Assembly: GCF_017352375.1 (NCBI RefSeq)
Contig: NZ_JAFEVR010000005.1
Span: forward strand, 1-64,000
Reading direction: 5' to 3'
DNA from: Mycolicibacterium sp. S2-37
Lineage (GTDB): Bacteria > Actinomycetota > Actinomycetes > Mycobacteriales > Mycobacteriaceae
DNA length: 64,000 nucleotides
Positions 19,539 to 30,484 of this stretch are shown here, piece by piece; position 1 is the stretch's first letter, and the number at the start of each line of letters is the position of its first letter. The translations under genes were made by a program, and so were the position numbers. A model generated the notes under the pieces. It was given only the letters and a program-made list of their open reading frames with translations, was not told where the DNA came from and did not search any database.

Positions 19539-20972
19539 TCACGGGAAGCGGGTCAGGCACCGCTGCTGATCGCCCAGCACGCCGATCCGGAAGGCGTCGA
19601 TGCGGGAGAAGCCCGACGGCACCGACTCCCCGTTGACGTCACTGGCCGCCAGCCCGTTGGTCAGGATCCCCGACACCGCCTCGTCGAGATCGCCCGCGGT
19701 GAGGGCGATCGTGTTGCCACCCGGGGTCGTGATGTCCTGCGACAGTTCGGTGGTGGCGACGCCGGTCAGGCATGCGGTGCGCAGCGCTGCCTCGGCCGAG
19801 TCGAGGGCCAGCCCCTTCTCGTGCTGCACCGCCTGCAGATAGCGCGACATCAGCACCGAGTAGGCGGTGTTGTCGCCGGCGGCGAGGCCCTCGCTTCCGT
19901 CTGCCTGCGCGCCCATCGCCTCGAGTTCGACGAGGTCGACGATGAGTGCGTTGGTGGCGGGGCAGTAGGAGACCGGTGGGCTGGGCCGGGCGTCCGAACA
20001 GTCCTTCGCCGTGTCGGCGTCGAAGACGAGGTCCGGGGGTCTCGCGGGTGCAAACACGACGTTCATCGCGTCGACGATGGACCGCACCGACTCCTCGGTG
20101 ACCGGGAGCTCGCCGGTCTGATCGTCAGGTAGCAGCACGGGCAGATCCCCGCGGCGCTGACCGATTTCGCGCAGGTCGATCGCCGCGCAGCTCGCGGCCC
20201 CGTCGGTGAAGCCGAACTGGAACGCCGACACCCGCTCGAACGCCGAGCCGTGTTCGTCGAGGCCGGCCATGGCGTCGCCCTCGCTGAACAGCGGATCGCG
20301 AAATGCGATCACCGCGGCGAGCACACCGTTGAGGCCGTCGCCGGTGTTGAGGGAGAAACGCGGCGAGTCGCCTTCGGCCACCCAGCGCATGTATGCGCCG
20401 GCGAAGCAGTCGGCCTGCTGTTCGGTCACCAGCACCGGGGCGTCGGGCCTGTTGAACTGGGCCTGGTGCTGGACGGCGTGGCCGTATTCGTGGGCGAGCA
20501 CCATCGCCACGCCCATGTCGCCGTTGGCAGCGCGCAGGGCCGGTAGCAGCTCTCCGCGGTCCCAGCCGATGGTGTTGTCCAGTTCGCAGAAGCCGGCGTT
20601 CACCAGTCCGTAGGTGTCGCCGTCGCAAAAATAGCCGTCGAATCCCCCGGCGTCCCACGAGATCAGGCCGTCGACCGGGGTGAATTCCTCGTCGAACACC
20701 TCGGGATAGGTCTGGGACCAGAAGTCCTCGACATCGCTGATCGCCGCGGCGGCGAGCCGGTCGATCTCTCCGCCGTCGGTGTTCTGGACGTCGCGGGACG
20801 GTTCGGCGGCGTCGGGGCGCAGCCCGGTCGGGCCGTCGGTGGCGACCATACCGGCCACCCGGAAGGGATCGTCGAACACCGAGACGGGCCTGCCCTGCAG
20901 GGTCGTCGTACAGCCCACGGCGCCCACCGCGGCCGTGATGATGACCGTGCCGAGCAGCCGCCGTCGGCTCAT
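19539..20972 (-). CDS. Lipoprotein neutral zinc metallopeptidase (YpfJ/LpqM-like)
   Basis: The 477-residue protein has a lipoprotein signal with lipobox AVGC at about residues 18-21, so it should be anchored to the outer face of the membrane. The zinc-peptidase motif HEYGHAVQ lies near residue 161, with a downstream EQQADCFAGAY that supplies the third ligand Glu, as in the YpfJ family. The C-terminal 200 residues are variable and Cys-containing. It resembles mycobacterial LpqM in layout; the substrate is unknown. It converges on the porin gene with 17 bases between stops. Confidence 0.85.
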   Translation of the reverse strand: MSRRRLLGTVIITAAVGAVGCTTTLQGRPVSVFDDPFRVAGMVATDGPTGLRPDAAEPSRDVQNTDGGEIDRLAAAAISDVEDFWSQTYPEVFDEEFTPVDGLISWDAGGFDGYFCDGDTYGLVNAGFCELDNTIGWDRGELLPALRAANGDMGVAMVLAHEYGHAVQHQAQFNRPDAPVLVTEQQADCFAGAYMRWVAEGDSPRFSLNTGDGLNGVLAAVIAFRDPLFSEGDAMAGLDEHGSAFERVSAFQFGFTDGAASCAAIDLREIGQRRGDLPVLLPDDQTGELPVTEESVRSIVDAMNVVFAPARPPDLVFDADTAKDCSDARPSPPVSYCPATNALIVDLVELEAMGAQADGSEGLAAGDNTAYSVLMSRYLQAVQHEKGLALDSAEAALRTACLTGVATTELSQDITTPGGNTIALTAGDLDEAVSGILTNGLAASDVNGESVPSGFSRIDAFRIGVLGDQQRCLTRFP

Positions 20973-21045
20973 GTGCGTCGCCTCCCCAAGCTTCGTCCGG
21001 CGGCCGGACGGCGCCTTCCACGATTCGTTTCAGAGAATAGTGACG

Positions 21046-23034
21046 TCACGCGTCGGCGCGGAGCCGTTCGAGCGCGGCGAGCACCCGGCCGGTATCGGTG
21101 GTGGCCCAGAACGGCGGCAGGGATGCCCGGAGGTAGCCGCCGTAGCGGGCCGTGGCCATCCGGGAGTCCAGGACGGCGACGACGCCGCGGTCGTCGGTCC
21201 GGCGCAGGAGACGGCCCGCGCCCTGGGCGAGCAGAAGCGCGGCATGGGAGGCGGCGACGGCCATGAAGCCGTTGCCGCCGTGGGCGGTGACCGCACGCTG
21301 GCGCGCGGTCAGCAGCGGGTCGTCGGGCCGCGGGAAAGGGATCCGGTCGATCAGCACCAGCGACAGTGACGGACCGGGCACGTCGACGCCCTGCCACAGC
21401 GACAGCGTCCCGAACAGCGAGGCCTCCGGGTCGTCGGCGAACCGTTGGACCAGCAGCGATGTGGCGTCCTCGCCCTGACACAGCACGGGTGTGTCGAGCC
21501 GGTCGCGCATCACCTCGGCCGTCGCCCTGGCGGCGCGCATCGACGAGAAGAGGCCGAGCGTGCGGCCCCCGGCCGCGGTGATCAGTGCCTGGATCTCCTT
21601 GAGCTGTTCGGCCGATCCGGTTCCGTCCCGGCCAGGCGGAGGCAGATGTGCGGCGACGTAGAGGATTCCCGCCTTGGCGTGCTCGAACGGCGACCCCACG
21701 TCGATGCCCTGCCATCGGGTCTCGGCCAGACCCCAGGCCCGGGCCATCGCGTCGAACGATCCGCCGACGGTCAGCGTCGCCGATGTCAGCACCGTCGTCG
21801 CTTGGTCGAACAGCCGGGTGCGCAGCAGACCGGCCACCGACAGCGGCGCCACACGCAGCACCGCTCTCGTCGACCCGCGCACGTCCTCGTGGTCGAGCCA
21901 CACCACGTCGGTGCGGTCGGGAATGGCCGGGACGAACGAGTCGACGACACGCGATGCCGTGGCGCTGATGTCGCCGAGTGCGGTGACGGCCTCGGCGCGG
22001 GCGGCCGCCGCTGCGGGGTCGGTAGGGCGGGTGTCGATCGTCGACCGTGCGCGATCGGCGGTGTCGCGCAGCGCGGTCAGATAGGTGGCGAGCTCGTCGT
22101 CGAGGCGGTCGATGCGGCCCGGCGAGGCGTCGTGCAGCGCCGACATCAGCGTGGCGGAGATCGCCTCGAATCGCTCGGCGATCTCGGGGTCCACCAGCCG
22201 CGCCGCCCGCCGTTGCGCGACTCCCAGCGCGGCGGACGACAGTTCAGCGGTGGCCACCGACGTCACCCGGTCGGCCAGCTCGTGTGCCTCGTCGACGACG
22301 ACGAGGGTGTGCTCGGGCAGCACCGCGGCGTCGGAGATCGCGTCGATGGCGAGCAGCGCATGGTTGGTCACGACGACATCGGCGGCACCGGCACGCCCGC
22401 GCGCCTTCTCCGAGAAACAGTCGGTGCCGAACGGGCAGCGCGCCACCCCGATGCACTCGCGGGCGGACACGCTGACCTGACTCCACGAACGGTCCGCGAC
22501 CCCGGGTTTGAGTTCGTCGCGGTCACCGGTCTCGGTGTCCGATGCCCACGCGGTGAGACGCTTCACGTCCCGGCCCAGTGCGCTGGCCGCGACCGCGTCG
22601 AACAGTTCCTCCTGGGGCCGGTCGGCGGGTTCATCCGCGGCGCCGGCGGTGCCGTTGTGGATCTTGTTGAGGCACAGGTAGTTTCCGCGGCCCTTGAGGA
22701 GGGCGAACTCCGGTCGCCTCGGCAGCACTGCGGCCAGGGCGTCGGCGAGGCGGGGCAGGTCGCGGTCGACGAGCTGGCGCTGCAGGGCGATGGTCGCGGT
22801 CGAGATCACCACCGGTTCCTCCGTGGAGAGCGCGTGCGCGATCGCCGGAACCAGATAGGCCAGCGACTTGCCGGTGCCCGTGCCGGCCTGCACGGCCAGA
22901 TGCTCACCCGCGTCGAACGCGTGGGCCACTGCCTCGGCCATCTGCACCTGGCCGGGCCGTTCAGCGCCGCCGACCGCCGCGACGGCGACGGCCAGCAGGT
23001 CACCGACGGGGGCGGGGGAGTTCGCGTCTGCCAC
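21046..23034 (-). CDS. dinG: ATP-dependent DNA helicase DinG-like, XPD family
   Basis: The 662-residue SF2 helicase shows Walker A AGTGTGKS near residue 53, the DEAH box (VVVDEAHELAD) and the motif VI segment QGAGRLLRR. An iron-sulfur cluster is likely, with cysteines in NYLCLNK, ARECIGVARCPFGTDCF. It corresponds to Rv1329c. DinG-type enzymes unwind 5' overhang structures, R-loops and G-quadruplexes during repair. The start is GTG at 23034, 10 bases after the pncB stop, so both may be co-transcribed. Confidence 0.93.
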   Translation of the reverse strand: MADANSPAPVGDLLAVAVAAVGGAERPGQVQMAEAVAHAFDAGEHLAVQAGTGTGKSLAYLVPAIAHALSTEEPVVISTATIALQRQLVDRDLPRLADALAAVLPRRPEFALLKGRGNYLCLNKIHNGTAGAADEPADRPQEELFDAVAASALGRDVKRLTAWASDTETGDRDELKPGVADRSWSQVSVSARECIGVARCPFGTDCFSEKARGRAGAADVVVTNHALLAIDAISDAAVLPEHTLVVVDEAHELADRVTSVATAELSSAALGVAQRRAARLVDPEIAERFEAISATLMSALHDASPGRIDRLDDELATYLTALRDTADRARSTIDTRPTDPAAAAARAEAVTALGDISATASRVVDSFVPAIPDRTDVVWLDHEDVRGSTRAVLRVAPLSVAGLLRTRLFDQATTVLTSATLTVGGSFDAMARAWGLAETRWQGIDVGSPFEHAKAGILYVAAHLPPPGRDGTGSAEQLKEIQALITAAGGRTLGLFSSMRAARATAEVMRDRLDTPVLCQGEDATSLLVQRFADDPEASLFGTLSLWQGVDVPGPSLSLVLIDRIPFPRPDDPLLTARQRAVTAHGGNGFMAVAASHAALLLAQGAGRLLRRTDDRGVVAVLDSRMATARYGGYLRASLPPFWATTDTGRVLAALERLRADA

Positions 23035-23044
23035 GTTGGCCGTA

Positions 23045-24367
23045 CTACTGGTCGTGCGGAGGCCGGGTCGGCGCCGCCATCCGGGTGGGGATCGCGGGTT
23101 CGCCGCGCGACAGCGCCAGCCCGTCCCACGGCAGGCTCTTCAGTCCGGCGGCGACACGCTCGCGGGCCGCCGCCAGATCGGGTGTGTCGACGGGTTCCCC
23201 GGCGCGGACCATCGCGGTGCACAGCGGTCGCGACGACAGCGAGGCGACGTCGGCGGGCGGGCTCCCGACCCGGTACACGACCTCCTCGACCACGATGCCC
23301 GACGCCCTCGCCAGCCGCACCGCCTCCTTGCGACCGCCGTGGGACTCCTTGTGGCTGCTGCGCTTCTCCACCGGGATGCCGTCGACCTCGACGAGCTTGT
23401 AGACCATGCCCGCGGTCGGCGCCCCCGATCCGGTCACCACCGCGGTCCCGACCCCGTAGATGTCGACCGGTTCCGCGCGCAGAGCCGCGATCGCGAATTC
23501 GTCGAGGTCGCCGGAGACCACGATGCGGGTGTTCGTGGCGCCGAGGTCGTCGAGCTGTTGTCGCACCTGTCGCGCCAGCACGCCCAGGTCGCCGGAGTCG
23601 ATCCGCACCGCGCCCAGTTGCGGGCCCGCCACCTCGACGGCGTTGGCCACGCCCGCGGTGATGTCGTAGGTGTCGACGAGCAGGGTGGTGTCCACCCCCA
23701 GCGCCTGGACCTGTGCGCGGAACGCGGCCTTCTCGTCGGGTCCGGTCGCCTGTGTGTGCAACAGCGTGAAGGCGTGCGCGCTGGTGCCCATGGCGGGCAC
23801 CCCGTATCGACGTTGCGCCTCCAGGTTCGACGTTCCGGCGAAACCGGCCAGATAGGCCGCCCGGGCCGCCGCGACGGCGGCGTATTCGTGGGTGCGGCGC
23901 GACCCCATCTCGATCATCGGACGGCCCTCGGCTGCCGAGACCATCCTGGCGGCGGCCGAGGCGATGGCGCTGTCGTGATTGAAGACCGACAGAACCAATG
24001 TCTCGAGGACCACGCATTCGGCGAAGGTGCCGTGCACCGACAGCACCGGCGAACCCGGGAAGTAGAGCTCACCCTCGGCATAGCCGTCGATGTCGCCGCT
24101 GAATCGGTAGCCCTGCAGATACTCCAGGGTGGCCGGGTCGAGGAACTCCGAGAGCGAGCTCAGCGCCGCATCGTCGAAGACGAAATCCTGAAGCGATTCC
24201 AGGAATCGTGCGGTGCCGGCGACGACGCCGTAGCGCCTGCCCTCGGGCAGCCGGCGGGCGAAGACCTCGAACGATGAGCGCCGGTGGGCGGAGCCGTCGC
24301 TCAACGCGGCTGCCAGCATCGTCAGTTCGTATTTGTCGGTCAGCAGCGCGGCCGTCACAGGTGTCAC
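23045..24367 (-). CDS. pncB: Nicotinate phosphoribosyltransferase
   Basis: The 440-residue enzyme salvages nicotinate to nicotinate mononucleotide in NAD synthesis. Recognised segments are LLTDKYELTMLAAA, the phospho-accepting His in GTSAHAFTLL, VDTYDITAGVANAV and the RIDSGDLG motif. It corresponds to Rv1330c (pncB1). The start is GTG at 24367; a second in-frame GTG three codons on (24358) is possible. It is divergent from clpS across about 35 bp. Confidence 0.94.
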   Translation of the reverse strand: MTPVTAALLTDKYELTMLAAALSDGSAHRRSSFEVFARRLPEGRRYGVVAGTARFLESLQDFVFDDAALSSLSEFLDPATLEYLQGYRFSGDIDGYAEGELYFPGSPVLSVHGTFAECVVLETLVLSVFNHDSAIASAAARMVSAAEGRPMIEMGSRRTHEYAAVAAARAAYLAGFAGTSNLEAQRRYGVPAMGTSAHAFTLLHTQATGPDEKAAFRAQVQALGVDTTLLVDTYDITAGVANAVEVAGPQLGAVRIDSGDLGVLARQVRQQLDDLGATNTRIVVSGDLDEFAIAALRAEPVDIYGVGTAVVTGSGAPTAGMVYKLVEVDGIPVEKRSSHKESHGGRKEAVRLARASGIVVEEVVYRVGSPPADVASLSSRPLCTAMVRAGEPVDTPDLAAARERVAAGLKSLPWDGLALSRGEPAIPTRMAAPTRPPHDQ

Positions 24368-24390
24368 CGTAGCCGTTGGCGGCGCCCCGG

Positions 24391-24396
24391 TATCCT
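24391..24396 (+). promoter_or_regulatory. Probable -10 box of clpS (leaderless)
   Basis: TATCCT fits TANNNT and ends 6 bases before the clpS ATG at 24403. The interval to the divergent pncB start is too short for a long leader. This supports a leaderless clpS transcript and the choice of start. No convincing -35 box is seen. Confidence 0.5.
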
Positions 24397-24402
24397 GGCG
24401 AC

Positions 24403-24705
24403 ATGGTTACGCCGGCGAAGGCCCGCCCGGAAACCCACGAGGACCGCAGTGTGGAGACCGGGGAGGCCACCGACACCCCCTGGGTGACCATCGTCTGGGA
24501 CGACCCGGTGAACCTGATGACATATGTGACCTATGTGTTCCAGAAGCTCTTCGGCTACAGCGAGCCGCATGCCACGAAGCTGATGATGCAGGTCCACAAC
24601 GAGGGCAAGGCCGTGGTCTCCGCCGGTAGTCGCGAATCCATGGAAGTCGACGTCACCAAGCTGCACGCCGCCGGTCTGTGGGCGACCATGCAGCAGGACC
24701 GCTGA
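24403..24705 (+). CDS. clpS: ClpS, adaptor for the Clp protease
   Basis: This 100-residue adaptor delivers N-degron substrates to the ClpC/ClpP protease. After a disordered start (residues 1-30) it has the conserved core [20 protein letters not shown], whose Asp-Asp-Pro and following hydrophobic residues form the N-end pocket. The second conserved helix lies around [15 protein letters not shown]. It matches Rv1331. The downstream DUF2017 gene starts 15 bases after the stop, the usual pairing in actinobacteria. Confidence 0.94.
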   Translation: MVTPAKARPETHEDRSVETGEATDTPWVTIVWDDPVNLMTYVTYVFQKLFGYSEPHATKLMMQVHNEGKAVVSAGSRESMEVDVTKLHAAGLWATMQQDR

Positions 24706-24720
24706 CCGGCAGGCCACGGG

Positions 24721-25308
24721 GTGCGCAAATGGAAGCGGGTGGAGACCTCCCGGGGCGTCAGGCTGCGGTCTGCCGTCGAATCCCATGAGGCGGCGCTGCT
24801 GCGCAATCTGGTGACATCGCTGGTCACCATACTCCAGGAGCGTGAATCCACCGCTCCGGCAGACGAACTGGAGCAGATCACCGGGATGCGGACCGGGCAT
24901 TCCAGCCCTCCGCAGGACGCCACGATGAAGCGGCTGCTGCCCGACTTCTACCGCGCGCCCAGGGATCACCCGGCGGGCTCCGGCACCGCCGAGAGTCTCA
25001 ACAGCGCTCTGCGCAGCTTGCACGAGCCGACGATCATCGATGCGAAACGGGAAGCCGCGCAACGGGTTCTGCAGACCGTTCCGGCCGGCGGCGGGAAGAT
25101 CGAGCTGAGTGAGGACGACGCGCATGCGTGGGCCGCCGCGGTCAACGACGTGCGGCTGGCGCTGGGCGCGATGCTCGACATCGGACCCGACGGTCCCGAT
25201 CGGTTGCCGCCGGAGCATCCGATGGCCCATCACCTCGACGTGTACCAGTGGCTGACAGTGCTGCAGGAATACCTGGTGGTCGGCCTGATGGGCGGCCGGG
25301 ACCGATGA
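24721..25308 (+). CDS. DUF2017 / AosR-like regulator, without cysteine
   Basis: The 195-residue protein matches Rv1332 in position and family (DUF2017). From memory, Rv1332 has been described as AosR, a redox-sensing regulator that raises mec-cysO-cysM expression through disulfide formation. The gene order here (clpS, this gene, P1 peptidase, mec, cysO, cysM) supports a link to that cysteine pathway. Reading the whole product, I find no cysteine at all, so direct thiol sensing as proposed for the tubercular protein is not possible here. No classical helix-turn-helix stands out. The start is GTG at 24721. Confidence 0.82.
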   Translation: MRKWKRVETSRGVRLRSAVESHEAALLRNLVTSLVTILQERESTAPADELEQITGMRTGHSSPPQDATMKRLLPDFYRAPRDHPAGSGTAESLNSALRSLHEPTIIDAKREAAQRVLQTVPAGGGKIELSEDDAHAWAAAVNDVRLALGAMLDIGPDGPDRLPPEHPMAHHLDVYQWLTVLQEYLVVGLMGGRDR

Positions 25309-25336
25309 GCGCGTGCGCGAAGAGCGGACTGCACCG

Positions 25337-26371
25337 ATGAGTTCGATCACCGATGTCGGCGGTATCCGCGTCGGTCAGCATCACCGCCTCGACCCCGATG
25401 CCACGCTGGGCGCGGGCTGGGCGACCGGCACCACCGTGGTGCTGACCCCACCCGGAACCGTGGGAGCGGTCGACGGCCGGGGCGGAGCGCCCGGCACCCG
25501 CGAGACCGATCTGCTCGAGCCGAGCAACTCCGTGCGCCACGTCGACGCGGTGGTGCTCACCGGTGGCAGTGCCTACGGACTGGCCGCCGCCGACGGGGTG
25601 ATGGCCTGGCTCGAGCAGCAGGGCCGGGGCGTGGCGCTCGACGGCGGTGTGGTGCCCATCGTGCCGTCGGCGGTGATCTTCGACCTGCCCGTCGGGGCGT
25701 GGGCGTGCCGGCCCACCGCCGAATTCGGTTACGCCGCAGCGCAATCAGCGGGTGTGGAGGTGGCGCTCGGGTCCGTGGGTGCAGGCACCGGCGCCCGCGT
25801 CGGCGTGCTCAAGGGCGGGGTGGGCACTGCGTCGACCGTCCTGGACTCCGGGGTCACCGTCGGAGCGCTGGTGGTCGTCAACTCGGCGGGCGAGGCGTTC
25901 GACACCAGGACCGGTCTGCCGTGGATGGCCGAGCACATCGGCGAGTTCGGCCTGGTCGCTCCACCCGCCGACCAGATCGCCGCCTATGCCGAACGGCACG
26001 CCGAATCCAGCTGGCTGAACACCACGATCGCGGTCGTGGCGACCGACGCTGTGCTCTCGAAGGCGGCGTGCCGGCGGGTCGCGGTCGCCGCCCATGACGG
26101 GCTCGCCCGCACCCTGCGGCCCTGCCACACGCCACTGGACGGTGACACCGTGTTCGCCCTCGCCACCGGAGCCGTGGAGGTGCCGCCGGACCCCGAGACG
26201 CCTGCCTCGATGTCGCCGGAGGTGCCGCTGGTGACCGCGATCGGAGCGGCCGCCGCGGACTGTCTGGCCCGCGCCGTGCTGATCGGCGTGCTGTCGGCGC
26301 AACCGGCCGCCGGAATACCCACGTACCGCAGCCTGTTGCCCGGAGCGTTCCCACGAGAGGAAGTGCGGTGA
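25337..26371 (+). CDS. P1-family (DmpA-like) N-terminal nucleophile aminopeptidase
   Basis: The 344-residue product belongs to the DmpA/BapA family of self-cleaving aminopeptidases and corresponds to Rv1333. Family marks are GGIRVGQHH near the start, VVLTGGSAYGLAAADGVM, and GVGTASTVLDSGVTVGALVV. The expected autocatalytic site is before Thr in SWLNTTIAVVATDA (about residue 231), which would free the Thr nucleophile. Substrates may be D-amino esters or beta-peptides; the physiological one is not known. The ATG at 25337 was chosen over a TTG/GTG-type start 8 codons upstream. Confidence 0.88.
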   Translation: MSSITDVGGIRVGQHHRLDPDATLGAGWATGTTVVLTPPGTVGAVDGRGGAPGTRETDLLEPSNSVRHVDAVVLTGGSAYGLAAADGVMAWLEQQGRGVALDGGVVPIVPSAVIFDLPVGAWACRPTAEFGYAAAQSAGVEVALGSVGAGTGARVGVLKGGVGTASTVLDSGVTVGALVVVNSAGEAFDTRTGLPWMAEHIGEFGLVAPPADQIAAYAERHAESSWLNTTIAVVATDAVLSKAACRRVAVAAHDGLARTLRPCHTPLDGDTVFALATGAVEVPPDPETPASMSPEVPLVTAIGAAAADCLARAVLIGVLSAQPAAGIPTYRSLLPGAFPREEVR

Positions 26372-26381
26372 AGAGGGCCCT

Positions 26382-26795
26382 GTGTTGACGATTCGCGCCG
26401 ATCTGGTCGACGCCATGGTCGCCCATGCCCGGGCCGACCACCCTGACGAGGCGTGCGGGATCATCGCCGGTCCGGAGGGTTCCGACCGGCCAGAACGCCA
26501 TGTCGCGATGCTCAACGCCGAGCGGTCACCGACCTTCTACCGCTTCGACTCCGCCGAGCAGCTGCGGGTCTGGCGCGCCATGGACGACGCGGACGAGGTC
26601 CCGGTGGTGATCTATCACTCCCACACCGGCACCGAGGCCTATCCCAGCCGTACCGACATCGACCTCGCCCAGGAACCGGACGCCCACTATGTGCTGGTGT
26701 CCACCCGTGACCCGGACGTCCACGAGTTGCGTAGTTACCGGATCCTCGACGGTGTGGTGACCGAGGAGCCCGTCAACATCGTGACCGAGTACTAG
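26382..26795 (+). CDS. mec: Mec, zinc peptidase releasing cysteine from CysO
   Basis: This 137-residue JAMM/MPN+ peptidase hydrolyses the CysO-cysteine adduct to release free cysteine. The zinc motif HSHTGTEAYPSRTD (H-x-H-x7-S-x2-D) and the upstream Glu in DEACGII are intact. It corresponds to Rv1334 and opens the mec-cysO-cysM operon; cysO starts 12 bases after its stop. The start is GTG at 26382, ten bases after the preceding gene ends. Confidence 0.94.
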   Translation: MLTIRADLVDAMVAHARADHPDEACGIIAGPEGSDRPERHVAMLNAERSPTFYRFDSAEQLRVWRAMDDADEVPVVIYHSHTGTEAYPSRTDIDLAQEPDAHYVLVSTRDPDVHELRSYRILDGVVTEEPVNIVTEY

Positions 26796-26807
26796 AAAGG
26801 CCCAACC

Positions 26808-27089
26808 ATGGCTGTGACCGTCTCCATCCCGACCATCCTGCGCACCCACACCGGGGGTGAGAAGCGGGTCAGTGCGACCGGCGCGACGCTCGGTGAGCTG
26901 ATCAGCGATCTGGAAAACAACTACTCCGGGATCTCCGAGCGGCTCATCGATCCCGACAGGGCAGGCAAGCTGCACCGTTTCGTCAACATCTACGTCAACG
27001 ACGAGGATGTGCGGTTCTCCGGCGGGCTGGACACCGAGATCTCCGACGGCGACTCGGTCACCATCCTGCCTGCAGTGGCCGGGGGCTGA
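26808..27089 (+). CDS. cysO: CysO, ubiquitin-like sulfur carrier
   Basis: The 93-residue ThiS/MoaD-type carrier ends in the required Gly-Gly (PAVAGG), which is thiocarboxylated and then donates sulfur to O-phosphoserine on CysM. It corresponds to Rv1335. The ATG has a GAAAGG site upstream, and cysM follows after 3 bases. Confidence 0.95.
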   Translation: MAVTVSIPTILRTHTGGEKRVSATGATLGELISDLENNYSGISERLIDPDRAGKLHRFVNIYVNDEDVRFSGGLDTEISDGDSVTILPAVAGG

Positions 27090-28746
<1,657 letters not shown>

Positions 28747-28750
<4 letters not shown>

Positions 28751-29601
28751 GCGACCCAGCCGATCCCCGCTCGGTGCCCAATTCGGCGCCCGTCGGCATC
28801 TTCGACTCCGGGGTCGGTGGTCTGACCGTCGCGCGCGCGATCATCGACCAGCTGCCCGACGAGAACATCGTCTACGTCGGCGACACCGGCAACGGCCCCT
28901 ACGGACCGCTGTCGATCCCGCAGATCCGCGCCCATGCGCTGGCGATCGGCGACGACCTCGTCGAACGCGGCGTCAAGGCCCTGGTGATCGCGTGCAACAC
29001 GGCGTCGTCGGCCTGCCTGCGCGACGCGCGTGAGCGCTATGCGCCGGTGCCGGTCGTCGAGGTGATCCTGCCTGCGGTCCGCCGAGCGGTGGCGGCCACC
29101 AGGTCGGGGCGCATCGGGGTCATCGGGACGGCCGCCACCATCGCCTCGGGCGCCTACCAGGACGCCTTCGCCGCGGCCCGCGACATCGAGGTGATCGGGG
29201 TGGCCTGTCCGCGGTTCGTCGACTTCGTCGAGCGCGGTGTCACCAGCGGGCGGCAGGTACTCGGGCTGGCGGAGGGGTATCTGGAACCGCTGCAGCGCGC
29301 CGAGGTCGACACACTGGTCCTCGGATGCACGCATTACCCGATGCTGTCGGGCCTGATCCAGCTCGCGCTGGGCGATCACGTCACGCTGGTGTCCAGCGCG
29401 GAGGAGACGGCCAAGGATTTGCTGCGGGTGCTGACCGAACGCGATCTGCTGCGGCCGCACCCCGATATCGCCGAAGCCGCCCCGCCGACCCGGCTGTTCG
29501 AGTCCACCGGTGATCCCGCCGCTTTCACCGCGCTGGCCGCGCGGTTCCTCGGCCCCAGTCTGGACGGGGTCCGGCCGGTGCGGCGTCACATCGACGCGTA
29601 A
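28747..29601 (+). CDS. murI: Glutamate racemase
   Basis: This 284-residue cofactor-independent racemase makes D-glutamate for peptidoglycan. The two catalytic cysteines are in [11 protein letters not shown] and LGCTHYPML, and the N-terminal [14 protein letters not shown] loop is intact. The GTG start at 28747 overlaps the rhomboid stop; the open frame extends far upstream but only as a shadow of cysM. It corresponds to Rv1338. Confidence 0.95.
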
Positions 29602-29675
29602 CCACGACGGTCGGTTGAGAACCTGCGACAAACCGGCGATGTTTTCGTCAACGTGTCAATGGGCATGGCAAGCTA

Positions 29676-30449
29676 ATGGGCGTGCGAATCACCGTTCTGG
29701 GGTGCTCCGGCAGCGTCGTCGGCCCTGATTCGCCCGCGTCCGGATACCTCGTGACGGCACCTGACACACCTCCGCTGGTACTCGACTTCGGCGGCGGTGT
29801 GCTCGGCGCGCTGCAGCGTCACGCCGATCCCAACGACGTGCACGTGCTGCTGTCTCATCTGCACGCCGACCACTGTCTCGATCTGCCCGGCCTCTTCGTG
29901 TGGCGGCGCTACCACCCGTCCCCGGCCACGCGGCGCGGCGTCGTCTACGGACCGGCCAACACGTGGGCCCGGCTGGGCGCAGCTTCGTCGCCCGAGGGCG
30001 GGGAGATCGACGACTTCTCCGACATCTTCGAGGTGCGGCAGTGGTCGGACAACGACGAGGTGCAGATCGGCACGCTGTCGGTGCTGCCGCGGCTGGTGTG
30101 CCACCCGACGGAGTCCTACGGCATGCGGCTCACCGACCCTTCCGGGGCGACGTTCGTCTACAGCGGTGACACCGGCGTCTGCGATTCGCTGGTGGAACTC
30201 GCCCGGGGCGCCGACGTGTTCCTGTGCGAGGCGTCGTGGACGCACTCGCCGGACCGGCCGCCCAACCTGCACCTCTCGGGCACCGAGGCCGGGCAGATGG
30301 CCGCCCGCGCCGGCGTCGGCGAACTGCTGCTGACCCACATCCCGCCGTGGACCTCACGCGAGGACGTCATCAGCGAGGCCAAGGCGGAGTTCGACGGCCC
30401 CGTCCACGCCGTCGTGTGCAACGAGTCCTTCGACGTCACGAAGCACTGA
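29676..30449 (+). CDS. Metallo-beta-lactamase-fold phosphodiesterase (Rv1339-like, cAMP)
   Basis: The 257-residue protein has the metal motif HLHADHCLDL (H-x-H-x-D-H), the bridging Asp in YSGDTGVCD, and a C-terminal His in LLTHIPPWTSREDV. It is closely similar to Rv1339, which has been reported to be an atypical cAMP phosphodiesterase; the fold also occurs in tRNase Z. With the adenylate cyclase at 4.9-6.5 kb the window therefore holds both a maker and a likely breaker of cAMP. Starts at ATG 29676 or GTG 29682 are both possible. About 75 bp of non-coding sequence separate it from murI. Confidence 0.88.
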   Translation: MGVRITVLGCSGSVVGPDSPASGYLVTAPDTPPLVLDFGGGVLGALQRHADPNDVHVLLSHLHADHCLDLPGLFVWRRYHPSPATRRGVVYGPANTWARLGAASSPEGGEIDDFSDIFEVRQWSDNDEVQIGTLSVLPRLVCHPTESYGMRLTDPSGATFVYSGDTGVCDSLVELARGADVFLCEASWTHSPDRPPNLHLSGTEAGQMAARAGVGELLLTHIPPWTSREDVISEAKAEFDGPVHAVVCNESFDVTKH

Positions 30450-30472
30450 ACGGATCCGTCGTCCCCACCCGA

Positions 30473-30478
30473 TAGGGT
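30473..30478 (+). promoter_or_regulatory. Probable -10 box of rph (leaderless)
   Basis: TAGGGT fits TANNNT and is followed by exactly 6 bases and then the GTG start of rph at 30485. The same N6 spacing occurs before clpS and the lprD-like gene, which argues for leaderless transcription at all three. Confidence 0.5.
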
Positions 30479-30484
30479 TGGCCC

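Noticed and set aside
21445..23661. A 738-codon open frame opposite dinG and pncB
   Set aside because: It runs across two unrelated real genes on the other strand and degenerates into Arg/Pro repeats, so it is not a protein gene.
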